This document shows, piece by piece, positions 41,352 through 48,810 of a DNA stretch of 52,519 nucleotides. The notes under the pieces are model-generated. The model worked only from the letters and a program-made list of their open reading frames with translations, was not told the DNA's origin and made no database searches. How positions within the stretch are numbered: position 1 is the first letter of the stretch; each line of letters opens with the position of its first letter. The translations under genes were made by a program, and so were the position numbers. Origin of the DNA: a virus; the IMG/VR virus record IMGVR_UViG_3300040801_001234, positions 1-52,519 of that record; one strand, 5' to 3'.

Positions 41352-43232
41352 ATGCCCCTATATCGTAGGAATCGTCGTCCAGTTGTAAAGACTGAGAAAC
41401 TAGGTTCAAAAAATCAGGATTCACCATTCAATACTAAAGAACCTTATCCAGAACAGGATATAAACTTTGCGAATGCTGTTATTAAACCTGAACTTGAACC
41501 AACTTTCGAAGAGAATAAAACAGGAGTATCAGAAAATGCTACTCCTGTTTCTGATTTGCCGTCTTTAGCAACGGGAGACATAATTCCTATTTTTATAGGA
41601 TCACCTAAATCACCTAATGATGAATTTTTGTATTCTAATCCTGATTTTGTTAACTATGATGCATTTTTCCCAGAGTATGAGAACGAATGCATTCAGGCAT
41701 TTCTATTTGCCAATGTAGTTTCTAAGCGCCGAGAAACTGCTGGAATTAAGACTCCTACCCCAACTATAATTAATAGTGTTCCATATGGTCCGTCAATAGA
41801 CACTCTACCAAGTGACTCGGAAAATCCAAATCAAGTACTTTTCATACACCAAGACTTTATAAGTGATTCTTTTATTCGCATAACTGGTCTGAATATTGTT
41901 CATCAATCCAATGGAACTGGAGTGTCAGTATTAAGATCAGAATCAACTGACATAGATACATGGTATAATGGTAATTTCAACTCATATAACTTAGGAAATA
42001 ATGTAGGAGTTGGATATCTAAGTGATACTGAAAATAATTGGGAAATTGGTGAAAGGTATTTGTGGTCGTTTGGAACTATATATTATATAGTTAACGTTAC
42101 AACTCCTTTAGATACTGAAAATTGTTCTATAAATGTTATTGAAGGAGATTCTATTGGAGAATCTGCTGAAATTAATTTTGATAATGGAATAGAAATAAAG
42201 TCAGAATCAACATTAAGAGACCTAAAATTAATAGCTTGGTCATTTGATATCGATAATGTTTATGGTGAAAAGGACATTTATAACGGAACCGAATTTTCAA
42301 CAGGATTTGAATCTCATGGTCTGTTTAATAGAAGAGTTCGAAGATGGATAGCTAGTAAGCAATGGGGGAAGGCTAGATATACCGATTATATTAGAAGAAT
42401 TAAAAGCGAAACTTGTTTTTCAATTACAGAAAATGAAGAAAATGGGAATTTAATTTTACAAGCATTTCCAGAAGATTGCTGTGATTGCAGAACGGAAGGA
42501 TTTATTAGTAGTAGCTCTAATAGTAGTAGCAGTAGTTCAAGTATAAGTTCTAGTATTAGTTCATCTGTCAGCAGTTCAATGAGTAGCTTATCTAGTAGCT
42601 TATCTAGTAGCAGATCAAGTTCATCAAGCTCTATTAGCAGTTCAATTAGTAGCTCAATAAGTAGCTTATCTAGTAGTAATTCAAGCTCCTTAAGCAGTTC
42701 ATTGAGTAGCTTAAGTTCTGATAGTAGTAGTAGAAGCTCTATAGTATCTAGTAGTTCGTCTGTGCCAGCGGTTATAACTTGCGGAACTGCTCCCGGAAGC
42801 CCGCCTGCAAATAGTGATCAAATTGTAGGGGCTTTTGATTATTATTCAGGCAACAATATGATTGAAAATGAACTTTCTAATGTACCTCCAGGACTTATTA
42901 CAAATTACTATATAACTGTTGGAGTTTATGTCACAGCTACCCAATGGTCAGAGTTAATTAATTCAAGCGCATCCGGAGAAGTTTGGCTTGCTGTCGAGTT
43001 TGGATGTCCATTAATAGGAGTAAACGTTCAAATAACAGGACCAGGAGCAACTGATGCTCCTATTAGCTCAGTTGTCCCGAGTTTCGATGCTTCATATTGC
43101 TCAGATTTTTCAATTAGCGTATGGTTAAGTGAGTATGATTCACAAAACCCATTAGACTTTATGACTATTGATTACACTATACCTGATGGTTATGGTCCTA
43201 TTTATTGTATAACAGAATATTGGGATTATTGA
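41352..43232 (+). CDS. Virion protein with Ser-rich linker, probable fibre or surface protein
   Basis: A 626-residue protein. Residues 1-385 form a structured region; the segment NRRVRRWIASKQWGKARYTDYIRRI is basic, and Cys pairs CCDC lie at 376-379. Residues 386-470 are a nearly pure Ser tract interrupted every fourth residue by Ile, Leu, Val or Met. Residues 471-626 form a beta-rich C-terminal domain with an Ig-like flavour and few charges. The layout of body, stalk-like linker and terminal beta domain fits a tail fibre or head decoration with a display domain (inference). It ends convergent with the leftward operon, overlapping by seven bases. Confidence 0.6.
   Translation: MPLYRRNRRPVVKTEKLGSKNQDSPFNTKEPYPEQDINFANAVIKPELEPTFEENKTGVSENATPVSDLPSLATGDIIPIFIGSPKSPNDEFLYSNPDFVNYDAFFPEYENECIQAFLFANVVSKRRETAGIKTPTPTIINSVPYGPSIDTLPSDSENPNQVLFIHQDFISDSFIRITGLNIVHQSNGTGVSVLRSESTDIDTWYNGNFNSYNLGNNVGVGYLSDTENNWEIGERYLWSFGTIYYIVNVTTPLDTENCSINVIEGDSIGESAEINFDNGIEIKSESTLRDLKLIAWSFDIDNVYGEKDIYNGTEFSTGFESHGLFNRRVRRWIASKQWGKARYTDYIRRIKSETCFSITENEENGNLILQAFPEDCCDCRTEGFISSSSNSSSSSSSISSSISSSVSSSMSSLSSSLSSSRSSSSSSISSSISSSISSLSSSNSSSLSSSLSSLSSDSSSRSSIVSSSSSVPAVITCGTAPGSPPANSDQIVGAFDYYSGNNMIENELSNVPPGLITNYYITVGVYVTATQWSELINSSASGEVWLAVEFGCPLIGVNVQITGPGATDAPISSVVPSFDASYCSDFSISVWLSEYDSQNPLDFMTIDYTIPDGYGPIYCITEYWDY
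42507..42761 (+). repeat. Ser-codon low-complexity tract (SSS-hydrophobic repeats)
   Basis: About 255 bases of AGT/AGC/TCA/TCT codons encode 85 residues with a recurring SSS[I/L/V/M] unit. Synonymous codons vary, so this is protein-level rather than simple DNA-level repetition. Confidence 0.85.
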
Positions 43233-44005
43233 TCCTCTTTAAGAGCTTCCTTAGCTTTTTCTGAAAGAATCCTTTTAAGAGTTGCCATTTGTCCTTCGAA
43301 GTTTTCTAAAGCTTTATCATTTCCTACTTCTTTAGAATTTTCTATAGCCTTTTCAAGCTTCTTGAAAATTGTTTTAACTTCGTGTTCAGCATAATCTCTA
43401 GAACTGTGTTCCATATTAGGCTCTAGTTCTTTAGAAATTCTAAACCAATCAAATATTTCTGATATTCTGTATTTGATTTCCTTTTCAAATTGCTTTATTC
43501 TTATAGCATACTCTTGAAATTTTATGTCTAATCTTTCTATATCAAATTCAACTAGAGTTTTATCGCCAGAAAAGTTGGGCGACGATAAAGACTCAATAGC
43601 CTTTGATTTCTTATATATAATTTCCTTCATGTCAACCATTCCATATTGATATGAATGGAAGGCTCTCATTAGTTCTTGATATTGAACTTCGGCTTCTTTC
43701 TTGCATTGCCAAAACTTAGAATCATGTGTAGGGAATTTATCATCACTTAAAACGCCTATCATTTTTTGAACAAAAGTTCTATGTGACGGAACATCAATAT
43801 AAGATTCAAAAACAAATTGCTTAGATTGTGTTATTTTAGCTATTTCATTTTCAGTGACAACTGAAATTTTATGAAGGTCAGATAAGATATCTAAACTTCT
43901 ATTAGCTGATTCATTGATAATAGGATTTTGATTAACATTAACTTTGTCAATCTCTTGAGATTTCAATTCTTTTTGTATTTCAGACAATTCATTATTGGAC
44001 TTCAT
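43226..44005 (-). CDS. Hypothetical helical protein downstream of ClpP-like protease
   Basis: A 259-residue protein, highly charged, predicted almost all helical, with coiled-coil stretches (FDIERLDIKFQEYAIRIKQF ... KAIENSKEVGNDKALENFE). No family recognised. The start at ATG 44005 overlaps the protease gene by 14 bases, implying translational coupling and perhaps a functional pair. Last gene of the leftward operon starting near 46.3 kb; its stop overlaps the convergent Ser-rich protein gene. Confidence 0.6.
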   Translation of the reverse strand: MKSNNELSEIQKELKSQEIDKVNVNQNPIINESANRSLDILSDLHKISVVTENEIAKITQSKQFVFESYIDVPSHRTFVQKMIGVLSDDKFPTHDSKFWQCKKEAEVQYQELMRAFHSYQYGMVDMKEIIYKKSKAIESLSSPNFSGDKTLVEFDIERLDIKFQEYAIRIKQFEKEIKYRISEIFDWFRISKELEPNMEHSSRDYAEHEVKTIFKKLEKAIENSKEVGNDKALENFEGQMATLKRILSEKAKEALKEDQ

Positions 44006-44687
44006 TTTCTTCGCTTCCCATCTCAATTAATTTATTTAGGTTTTCTTGTTGTTTCTGTAATGATTTTATAATTTTTCTTTGATTTTTTGGTTGGAGTTCC
44101 TTTTTAATAGTAAATGGATTCCTCTTACTAAAGTTCATGACAGAATCTGCTAATCCTATTTTTTTAGCTTGTTGCGGAGTCAGCCATTTATCAGCATTTC
44201 CAAACAATTCGTTCTTCAATATATTGCGATCTATTCCTGTCCTGTCGCAATAATGGTCCTCAAGTCTTTTTTGAATATTGTCTATTTCAGGTTTAATAGC
44301 TTTGAGGTCCTGATATCTTCCTTCAACTCCCCATGAATATTGATGACACATTATTGAAGAATGACTACTTAGTATTCTATGTCCTGGTTCGCCAGAGATA
44401 AAAACAGAAACTGCGGATGAACAAATTAGACCAGTTCCTATTGTATAGACAGGGCTTTTTATTGCATCCATTATGTCAATTATCTGCCATGCGCTTGAAA
44501 CTTCTCCACCAGGGCTATTAATTAAAATGTGAATTGGTTGCAAGACATCTATTAACTGATTTCTATAATCATATTCTAATAGAAGTTCAGTCATCTTAAT
44601 AGTAATTTCTCTATTGATTTCTCCAGTTAATTGAATAAGATTATATGGCACCATCAGAAAATTTTCATCGTTTATTTCTTCAGCCAA
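43992..44687 (-). CDS. ClpP-like serine protease (S14-type)
   Basis: A 231-residue protein. ILINSPGGEVSSAWQIIDIMDAI matches the ClpP oxyanion/handle region, GLICSSAVSVF gives the nucleophile (S90 aligned to the ClpP GxxxS), SSIMCHQYSWG gives the His (H115), and DKWLTPQQAKKIGLADSV matches the C-terminal '.D.f.sa.EA..YGliD' element. Most likely a cytoplasmic or capsid-associated peptidase. gp21 is already present, so it is not the usual maturation protease. The start is a TTG at 44687 with AAAGGAG at ideal distance; the next ATG is 11 codons inside. Confidence 0.82.
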   Translation of the reverse strand: MAEEINDENFLMVPYNLIQLTGEINREITIKMTELLLEYDYRNQLIDVLQPIHILINSPGGEVSSAWQIIDIMDAIKSPVYTIGTGLICSSAVSVFISGEPGHRILSSHSSIMCHQYSWGVEGRYQDLKAIKPEIDNIQKRLEDHYCDRTGIDRNILKNELFGNADKWLTPQQAKKIGLADSVMNFSKRNPFTIKKELQPKNQRKIIKSLQKQQENLNKLIEMGSEENEVQ

Positions 44688-44979
44688 GGTTAGCTCCTTT
44701 ATTTTTTCTTATTATTTGCTCTTGCCAATTCTTGAATTGATTAATTTTGTTAGTGTCACCTACGTCATCTTTAATAGGAACCTCTTTATCAAACCCCATT
44801 TCAGACATTTCTTTGTAGTCTTCCCCCCTAGTTCCAGTTCTACCCAAATAACCACTACCTCCGGAAACTGTCAGTGAAGTACATGTGCAAGTTTCTGATG
44901 GATTTTCATCCGTAGATATTAGAGTATCTCCGCAATGTTTGCATTGGGCTTTATTTAATTTTATAAATTTCCATGACAT
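44680..44979 (-). CDS. Small zinc-ribbon protein
   Basis: A 99-residue protein; ATG 44979 is chosen after GGAGA. CKHC and CTC pairs (residues ~13-33) form a probable zinc ribbon, followed by a Gly-rich segment and a charged helix. It is placed between a kinase-like and a protease gene, overlapping both. Function unknown. Confidence 0.55.
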   Translation of the reverse strand: MSWKFIKLNKAQCKHCGDTLISTDENPSETCTCTSLTVSGGSGYLGRTGTRGEDYKEMSEMGFDKEVPIKDDVGDTNKINQFKNWQEQIIRKNKGANLG

Positions 44980-45629
44980 ATTTCTCTCCATACAGAATTA
45001 AAAATCTCTTTTACTTGGAAATCAAGAAGTTCTAACCAATCACTAGTATCCTTGTTTATTATATTATAATCCCATTTCTCAAAATCATCCGGTAATTCTG
45101 CATCTGCTCCGTCATTTTTAAACACACCTGATTCTCTATAAACTTGGATGGATACTATAACAGGTTTAATGGCGTTTTCTAATTTGTTATTTAGATTTGT
45201 AGAAACATACAACTCAAATAGGCGATCAAAAGATTCCTTTTCGTTGGGAAATCTATAATCAGTTAAATAACAAACTTCATTACCGCTTTTTAGGGATTCT
45301 TCGTATGCTGACCAAGCCCAGGTATCTTCCCACAAAGACCTTCCATGACATCCCTCTAAAAGTAATAAATCTCTAACAGTTCTAACACTACCATCGGGGT
45401 TTGGACTCGCCCAAGGAACTAACTGTTTCTTATATTCAGCATCATCCATCTTATCTGCATCAAGATTGTATCTCTCAGCTACTTGCTTTTTTAAAAGCTT
45501 GGCAAAGCTATGTCTTGAGTTACTAATGTTTATCGAATTCAAATAATTCTTTAACAATTTTCCGCAAGTGTCTTTTCCGTGTTCTTGCCTATGCCCAAAC
45601 AAAACGATTAGTTTTGGTAATTTAGTCAT
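44961..45629 (-). CDS. dNMP kinase-like P-loop protein (gp1-like)
   Basis: A 222-residue protein; the start is at ATG 45629, seven bases after AAGGAG. LIVLFGHRQEHGKDTCGKLL is a P-loop of the type seen in T4-like deoxynucleoside monophosphate kinases (GKDT), one residue longer than the classical form. DLLLLEG is followed by WEDTWAWSAYEES and CYLTDYRFPNEKESF (a DxRFxNE-type motif typical of the family), and SIQVYRESGV later. It would phosphorylate dNMPs for phage DNA synthesis. The small zinc ribbon gene overlaps its end. Confidence 0.75.
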   Translation of the reverse strand: MTKLPKLIVLFGHRQEHGKDTCGKLLKNYLNSINISNSRHSFAKLLKKQVAERYNLDADKMDDAEYKKQLVPWASPNPDGSVRTVRDLLLLEGCHGRSLWEDTWAWSAYEESLKSGNEVCYLTDYRFPNEKESFDRLFELYVSTNLNNKLENAIKPVIVSIQVYRESGVFKNDGADAELPDDFEKWDYNIINKDTSDWLELLDFQVKEIFNSVWREICHGNL

Positions 45630-45665
45630 AATGAATCTCCTTGGACTCATTATAACTCTCTTCAG

Positions 45666-45673
45666 GATTTATA
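45666..45673 (-). promoter_or_regulatory. Possible late promoter variant TATAAATC (leftward)
   Basis: The minus strand reads TATAAATC, one base off TATAAATA, about 37 bases upstream of the kinase-like ATG at 45629. Weak evidence. Confidence 0.35.
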
Positions 45674-45689
45674 CAATAATGAGCAGTAG

Positions 45690-45917
45690 TTACACACCTT
45701 CATTCAATATCTTTTTGTTTTCGGTCAATGGCTTTTTTCGTGAAAAAAGACCATCACCCATATACTGTTTATCATTCTCTTGACTTTCAACCATTATCAC
45801 TGTTAATCCGTTTCTAGAACAGACTGGACAAATTATAGGCTTGAGTCTTATAGAAGAAGCTTTGACCCCAAAAGTAACATTTCCGCAATTAGGACACTTG
45901 TGACATGATTCGTTCAT
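45690..45917 (-). CDS. Small zinc-ribbon protein
   Basis: A 75-residue protein. CHKCPNCG and CPVCSRNG form a four-Cys zinc ribbon in the first 37 residues, followed by a charged tail. Its ATG overlaps the upstream TGA (ATGA), so it is coupled to the 122-residue gene. Function unknown; possible transcription-associated factor, with no specific support. Confidence 0.6.
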   Translation of the reverse strand: MNESCHKCPNCGNVTFGVKASSIRLKPIICPVCSRNGLTVIMVESQENDKQYMGDGLFSRKKPLTENKKILNEGV

Positions 45918-46282
45918 CTAGATTTCCTTGTTAATATTAGTTTTCTTTTATTGCTGTTAGCGACTTGTCCAGCAATTTTATTAGCAAATGGAGAATTTAG
46001 AACATTGCTGGGACGATTCGGTATAACTACCTTCTTAGGTGGTGCAGGCATTCCTACTGGTCTACCATCTTTTTCTATGACTCCCAATCTAACTTGTTCA
46101 TCAAAGCAACGCTTTTCGTCAATCTGTTCCTCTTTAGACATGACAAAGTTCATCTTGACATTGAACCAAGCCACTTCATTATCAGAAAAGTTAGCTTCGA
46201 CTTCATCGTTGTCAGGATCACTGTCGTCTATATGAGGCGTTATGAAAGGACTTGACATCCACTCGGCTTGTATTGTAGGCAT
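45914..46282 (-). CDS. Hypothetical protein, first gene of leftward late operon
   Basis: A 122-residue protein. The N-terminus is PTIQAEWMSSPFITPHIDDSD, the middle acidic, the C-terminus basic (KRKLILTRKSR). No family recognised. It follows an exact leftward late promoter and an AGGAG ribosome-binding site, so it is probably late or virion related. Confidence 0.6.
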   Translation of the reverse strand: MPTIQAEWMSSPFITPHIDDSDPDNDEVEANFSDNEVAWFNVKMNFVMSKEEQIDEKRCFDEQVRLGVIEKDGRPVGMPAPPKKVVIPNRPSNVLNSPFANKIAGQVANSNKRKLILTRKSR

Positions 46283-46296
46283 TGTTTCTCCTCTTC

Positions 46297-46304
46297 TATT
46301 TATA
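46297..46304 (-). promoter_or_regulatory. T4-type late promoter TATAAATA (leftward)
   Basis: The minus strand reads TATAAATA, 14 bases before the ATG at 46282, with GAGGAG in between. It lies at the foot of the terminator of the upstream gene. Confidence 0.75.
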
Positions 46305-46332
46305 AAAAAAGACTCCTGGCTTCCCAGGAGTC
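46304..46332 (-). terminator. Rho-independent terminator (leftward) after the 350-residue gene
   Basis: A 9-bp stem GACTCCTGG / CCAGGAGTC with a CTTC loop. On the minus strand it is followed by seven Ts (46310-46304). It separates the MoxR/VWA module from the late operon. Confidence 0.88.
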
Positions 46333-46366
46333 CTTGAACTTTGTAACTTTAGCTAGTGAGCGTCTA

Positions 46367-47419
46367 TCAGCCTATGACGCCCATTGCTAGTTCTTCTCTA
46401 AGATCGCATAGGTTACGCACGAAGGTATAGACCGATTGGTAACGCTGCAAGACATCTTCGAGTTTAAGGGTCTTGGGTTCACCCTTATTATAATCGAATT
46501 CGATGATTTCTTCCAACTTCATGTAATTCTTAAGATAGTAGAGAGCATTGCGGATGTAAATCACTCCCTGCATCATACGATTTAGCCTGCGCATTTCAAG
46601 CCGGGATTTAACCCATGGATGATTTTCTTCATCTTCAGAAAGATCGTCAATTTGAAACCAGACTCGTCTCGGATCGCCCAGCATCTGAGAACATGTCACA
46701 GTAATACGGTCTGCATTCCTTGCTTCTTCCGCATGGATTTTAACGCTTTTCCATAGAGAGGAAATGTCCTTTGAAGTCTCAGACATGTTTTCTCTTAACA
46801 GTTCAGGCGATCCCCCAATGAAATAAACGAAGTCATGAGTGTCTTTGTTTCCGCGCATGTGAACCATATAACGAATAGGTAACGGAGAATTGAACCAATT
46901 AGTATGAACCAGTCCCTTATATGTCAAGTCCTTGATAGCAGTGTCAATGCAAACCTCTGCTGGCATGATAGGATCGGAATCTTTCTTACCATACCACTTG
47001 AATGCGGTGAACAGAGAATTAAGACGGTCGTCGGGGCGGCTCTTAAATGCTTGATCGCTAAGAACAATGCCATACTTTTGAAGAATAGCATTAGTAGCTA
47101 AGCACACAAGACGCTGGTCGGCTACTGGAAGACCCCGAGAATGAGGAATAAACCCATTGATCCATGCACAAGCCATAGTGACCAAAGAATCGTCTTCGTC
47201 ATGTGATCCGTTTTCTAATTCGGTTTCAATGATCAAAGGATAGAGACTCAATGCCGTCTTAGGGTCTGAAACAGTCTGATCCGAACTGCGAGGGCTTCCC
47301 ATTACCGACTTGGTTGAAATGTAACCAGTGGTATTATCCAAGTCGATAAGGGTAGCACCCATTTCCATGGTCTTTGCGCAATTGACATTTAGAGTCTTCT
47401 GAAGAGCAGTAACAGACAT
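46367..47419 (-). CDS. Protein of unknown family linked to the MoxR/VWA module
   Basis: A 350-residue soluble protein. Predicted mixed alpha/beta, without a motif I can name; the C-terminal third is helical (RLNRMMQGVIYIRNALYYLKNYM). Codon use is richer in C/G at third positions than most genes here and matches the two genes upstream of it, suggesting shared origin or high expression. It has its own sigma70-like promoter and a following terminator. Its role is probably tied to the ATPase/VWA pair (inference by neighbourhood only). Confidence 0.6.
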   Translation of the reverse strand: MSVTALQKTLNVNCAKTMEMGATLIDLDNTTGYISTKSVMGSPRSSDQTVSDPKTALSLYPLIIETELENGSHDEDDSLVTMACAWINGFIPHSRGLPVADQRLVCLATNAILQKYGIVLSDQAFKSRPDDRLNSLFTAFKWYGKKDSDPIMPAEVCIDTAIKDLTYKGLVHTNWFNSPLPIRYMVHMRGNKDTHDFVYFIGGSPELLRENMSETSKDISSLWKSVKIHAEEARNADRITVTCSQMLGDPRRVWFQIDDLSEDEENHPWVKSRLEMRRLNRMMQGVIYIRNALYYLKNYMKLEEIIEFDYNKGEPKTLKLEDVLQRYQSVYTFVRNLCDLREELAMGVIG

Positions 47420-47440
47420 TGTTTTCCTTTCTTTAGGTAT

Positions 47441-47468
47441 ATTCTACCTGTTTTTCTTTCTTTTTCAA
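47441..47468 (-). promoter_or_regulatory. Sigma70-like promoter (TTGAAA-N16-TAGAAT, leftward)
   Basis: On the minus strand, TTGAAA (47468 to 47463), 16 bases, TAGAAT (47446 to 47441); AAAGAAAGGA precedes the ATG at 47419. Confidence 0.6.
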
Positions 47469-47487
47469 TAGCCTTTTTGTTGATTGA

Positions 47488-48693
47488 CTATTGCCAAGCA
47501 GCGACATCCTGCTCTTGCCAAATGCTCTTAGCCCGCATGAATTCTCCAATGGCGATGTTGAATTCCTCGTCATCTTCGATTCGGCTCCGAATGGTCGGAT
47601 TAGCCTGGAAGATGCTAGCAGCATATTCATCATCTACCAACGGACAGTCGAAAAACTTCATCATCCACTTTGCATCATTAACTGTGAGTGAATCTCCACG
47701 GTCGTTAATGTAAGTTTCGATTTGCTCAACTGCCTTCACTAGCAAGTCGCGACGAATCGCTTCCTGACCATCGATGCTTGTTGACAGAATTTCGGTGATT
47801 TCTTCAGCATACTTTTCATATTCCTGAAGCATATCGATAGTAATCGCCTTACCACGAGCGTTCCACTTCTCAATCCAAGTATCAGCCCAAGTATCACCTA
47901 GATATGCACGCAGAATATAATGCCCGTGTTGCTTGATCCAGCTTGAAGGCAACTTTCCAATAATCTGCATAACATAATCAATTGACCGGCGTGAAGTCTT
48001 GACATCAAACCCCAATTCGAAGTCCTCAACCTTGGTAAAGGTAGGGTCTTCCTTGAGAACTGCCAAAGTAACACGATCAACACCTTTCTTTTCAAGGTAA
48101 TCGATATACTCTTGGTGAGTAGGCTTCATGATAACGTGAGCCAAACGGTCCAGAAGAGCCTTGTCGATAAGTTCATTGACTTCATAGTCATCCGTTGCAG
48201 GGTTCATTGCAGCAACAACAGCAGACTGGTCTGCGATGCTATGAGTGTGCAAGATGCCACCGATCAAGAAAGGTAGCATAGCAGCCAAAACCATTCGGTT
48301 ACCACGGTTCATTTCGTCCAAGAAAAAGATCGTTGGTTGACCAGTTTCCTCGTACAAGTCATTAGCCTTTTTCAGCCAGTCGGGACATGACCAGATAGTC
48401 ACCTTATCAACAACCACACCACGAGAATCCTTTACTTCAAGGTCCCGAGGAATGCCAATAAGGTCGGCTACGTCTTGAGTAGCAAGGTGAAGGGTTACAA
48501 CATTGTAACCACTTTGAATCTGACCGTTTTTGTCAGTCCACTCCAAGCAATCAGCAACTTGATAGATGATGCTGGTCTTACCAATTCCGTGAACACCCCA
48601 CAAAGCAACTGGTAATTTGATCTTGCCCTTTGAGTTCTGGACAGAGAACTTTACGATTTCATTTATTTGGGCGAGATTGAAAGTCTGAGACAT
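47488..48693 (-). CDS. MoxR-type AAA+ ATPase
   Basis: A 401-residue protein. Walker A GVHGIGKTS at 33-41, Walker B TIFFLDEMNR, sensor-1-like VVAAMNPATDDYEV, and LIDKALLDRLAHVIMKP with the arginine-finger region. This is the MoxR-like AAA+ layout: ATPase core, then a helical lid and C-terminal extension. MoxR ATPases act as remodelling chaperones with VWA-domain partners, and a VWA protein is the next gene upstream. C/G-ending codons are frequent, as in its neighbours. A weak sigma70-like promoter lies upstream; ribosome-binding AGGAAAGG. Confidence 0.88.
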   Translation of the reverse strand: MSQTFNLAQINEIVKFSVQNSKGKIKLPVALWGVHGIGKTSIIYQVADCLEWTDKNGQIQSGYNVVTLHLATQDVADLIGIPRDLEVKDSRGVVVDKVTIWSCPDWLKKANDLYEETGQPTIFFLDEMNRGNRMVLAAMLPFLIGGILHTHSIADQSAVVAAMNPATDDYEVNELIDKALLDRLAHVIMKPTHQEYIDYLEKKGVDRVTLAVLKEDPTFTKVEDFELGFDVKTSRRSIDYVMQIIGKLPSSWIKQHGHYILRAYLGDTWADTWIEKWNARGKAITIDMLQEYEKYAEEITEILSTSIDGQEAIRRDLLVKAVEQIETYINDRGDSLTVNDAKWMMKFFDCPLVDDEYAASIFQANPTIRSRIEDDEEFNIAIGEFMRAKSIWQEQDVAAWQ

Positions 48694-48722
48694 TAGGTAT
48701 TCCTTTCCTGTGTTGTTCTCTT

Positions 48723-48750
48723 ATTCTAACGGACTTATCTTTGTTTTCTA
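48723..48750 (-). promoter_or_regulatory. Possible sigma70-like promoter (TAGAAA-N16-TAGAAT, leftward)
   Basis: On the minus strand, TAGAAT (48728 to 48723) lies 16 bases after TAGAAA. The -10 is identical to that at 47441. The -35 is weak. Confidence 0.4.
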
Positions 48751-48769
48751 GTCTTAAATTGAGTGTGAA

Positions 48770-48804
48770 GTAGGGGTGTATCACTCACTATAATACACCC
48801 CTAC
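48770..48804. other. 12-bp perfect stem-loop between VWA and MoxR genes
   Basis: GTAGGGGTGTAT (48770-48781) pairs with ATACACCCCTAC (48793-48804), with an 11-base loop. No T tract follows on the minus strand. It could be an attenuator, a processing or stability hairpin, or an operator. Confidence 0.7.
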
Positions 48805-48810
48805 AGTGGG

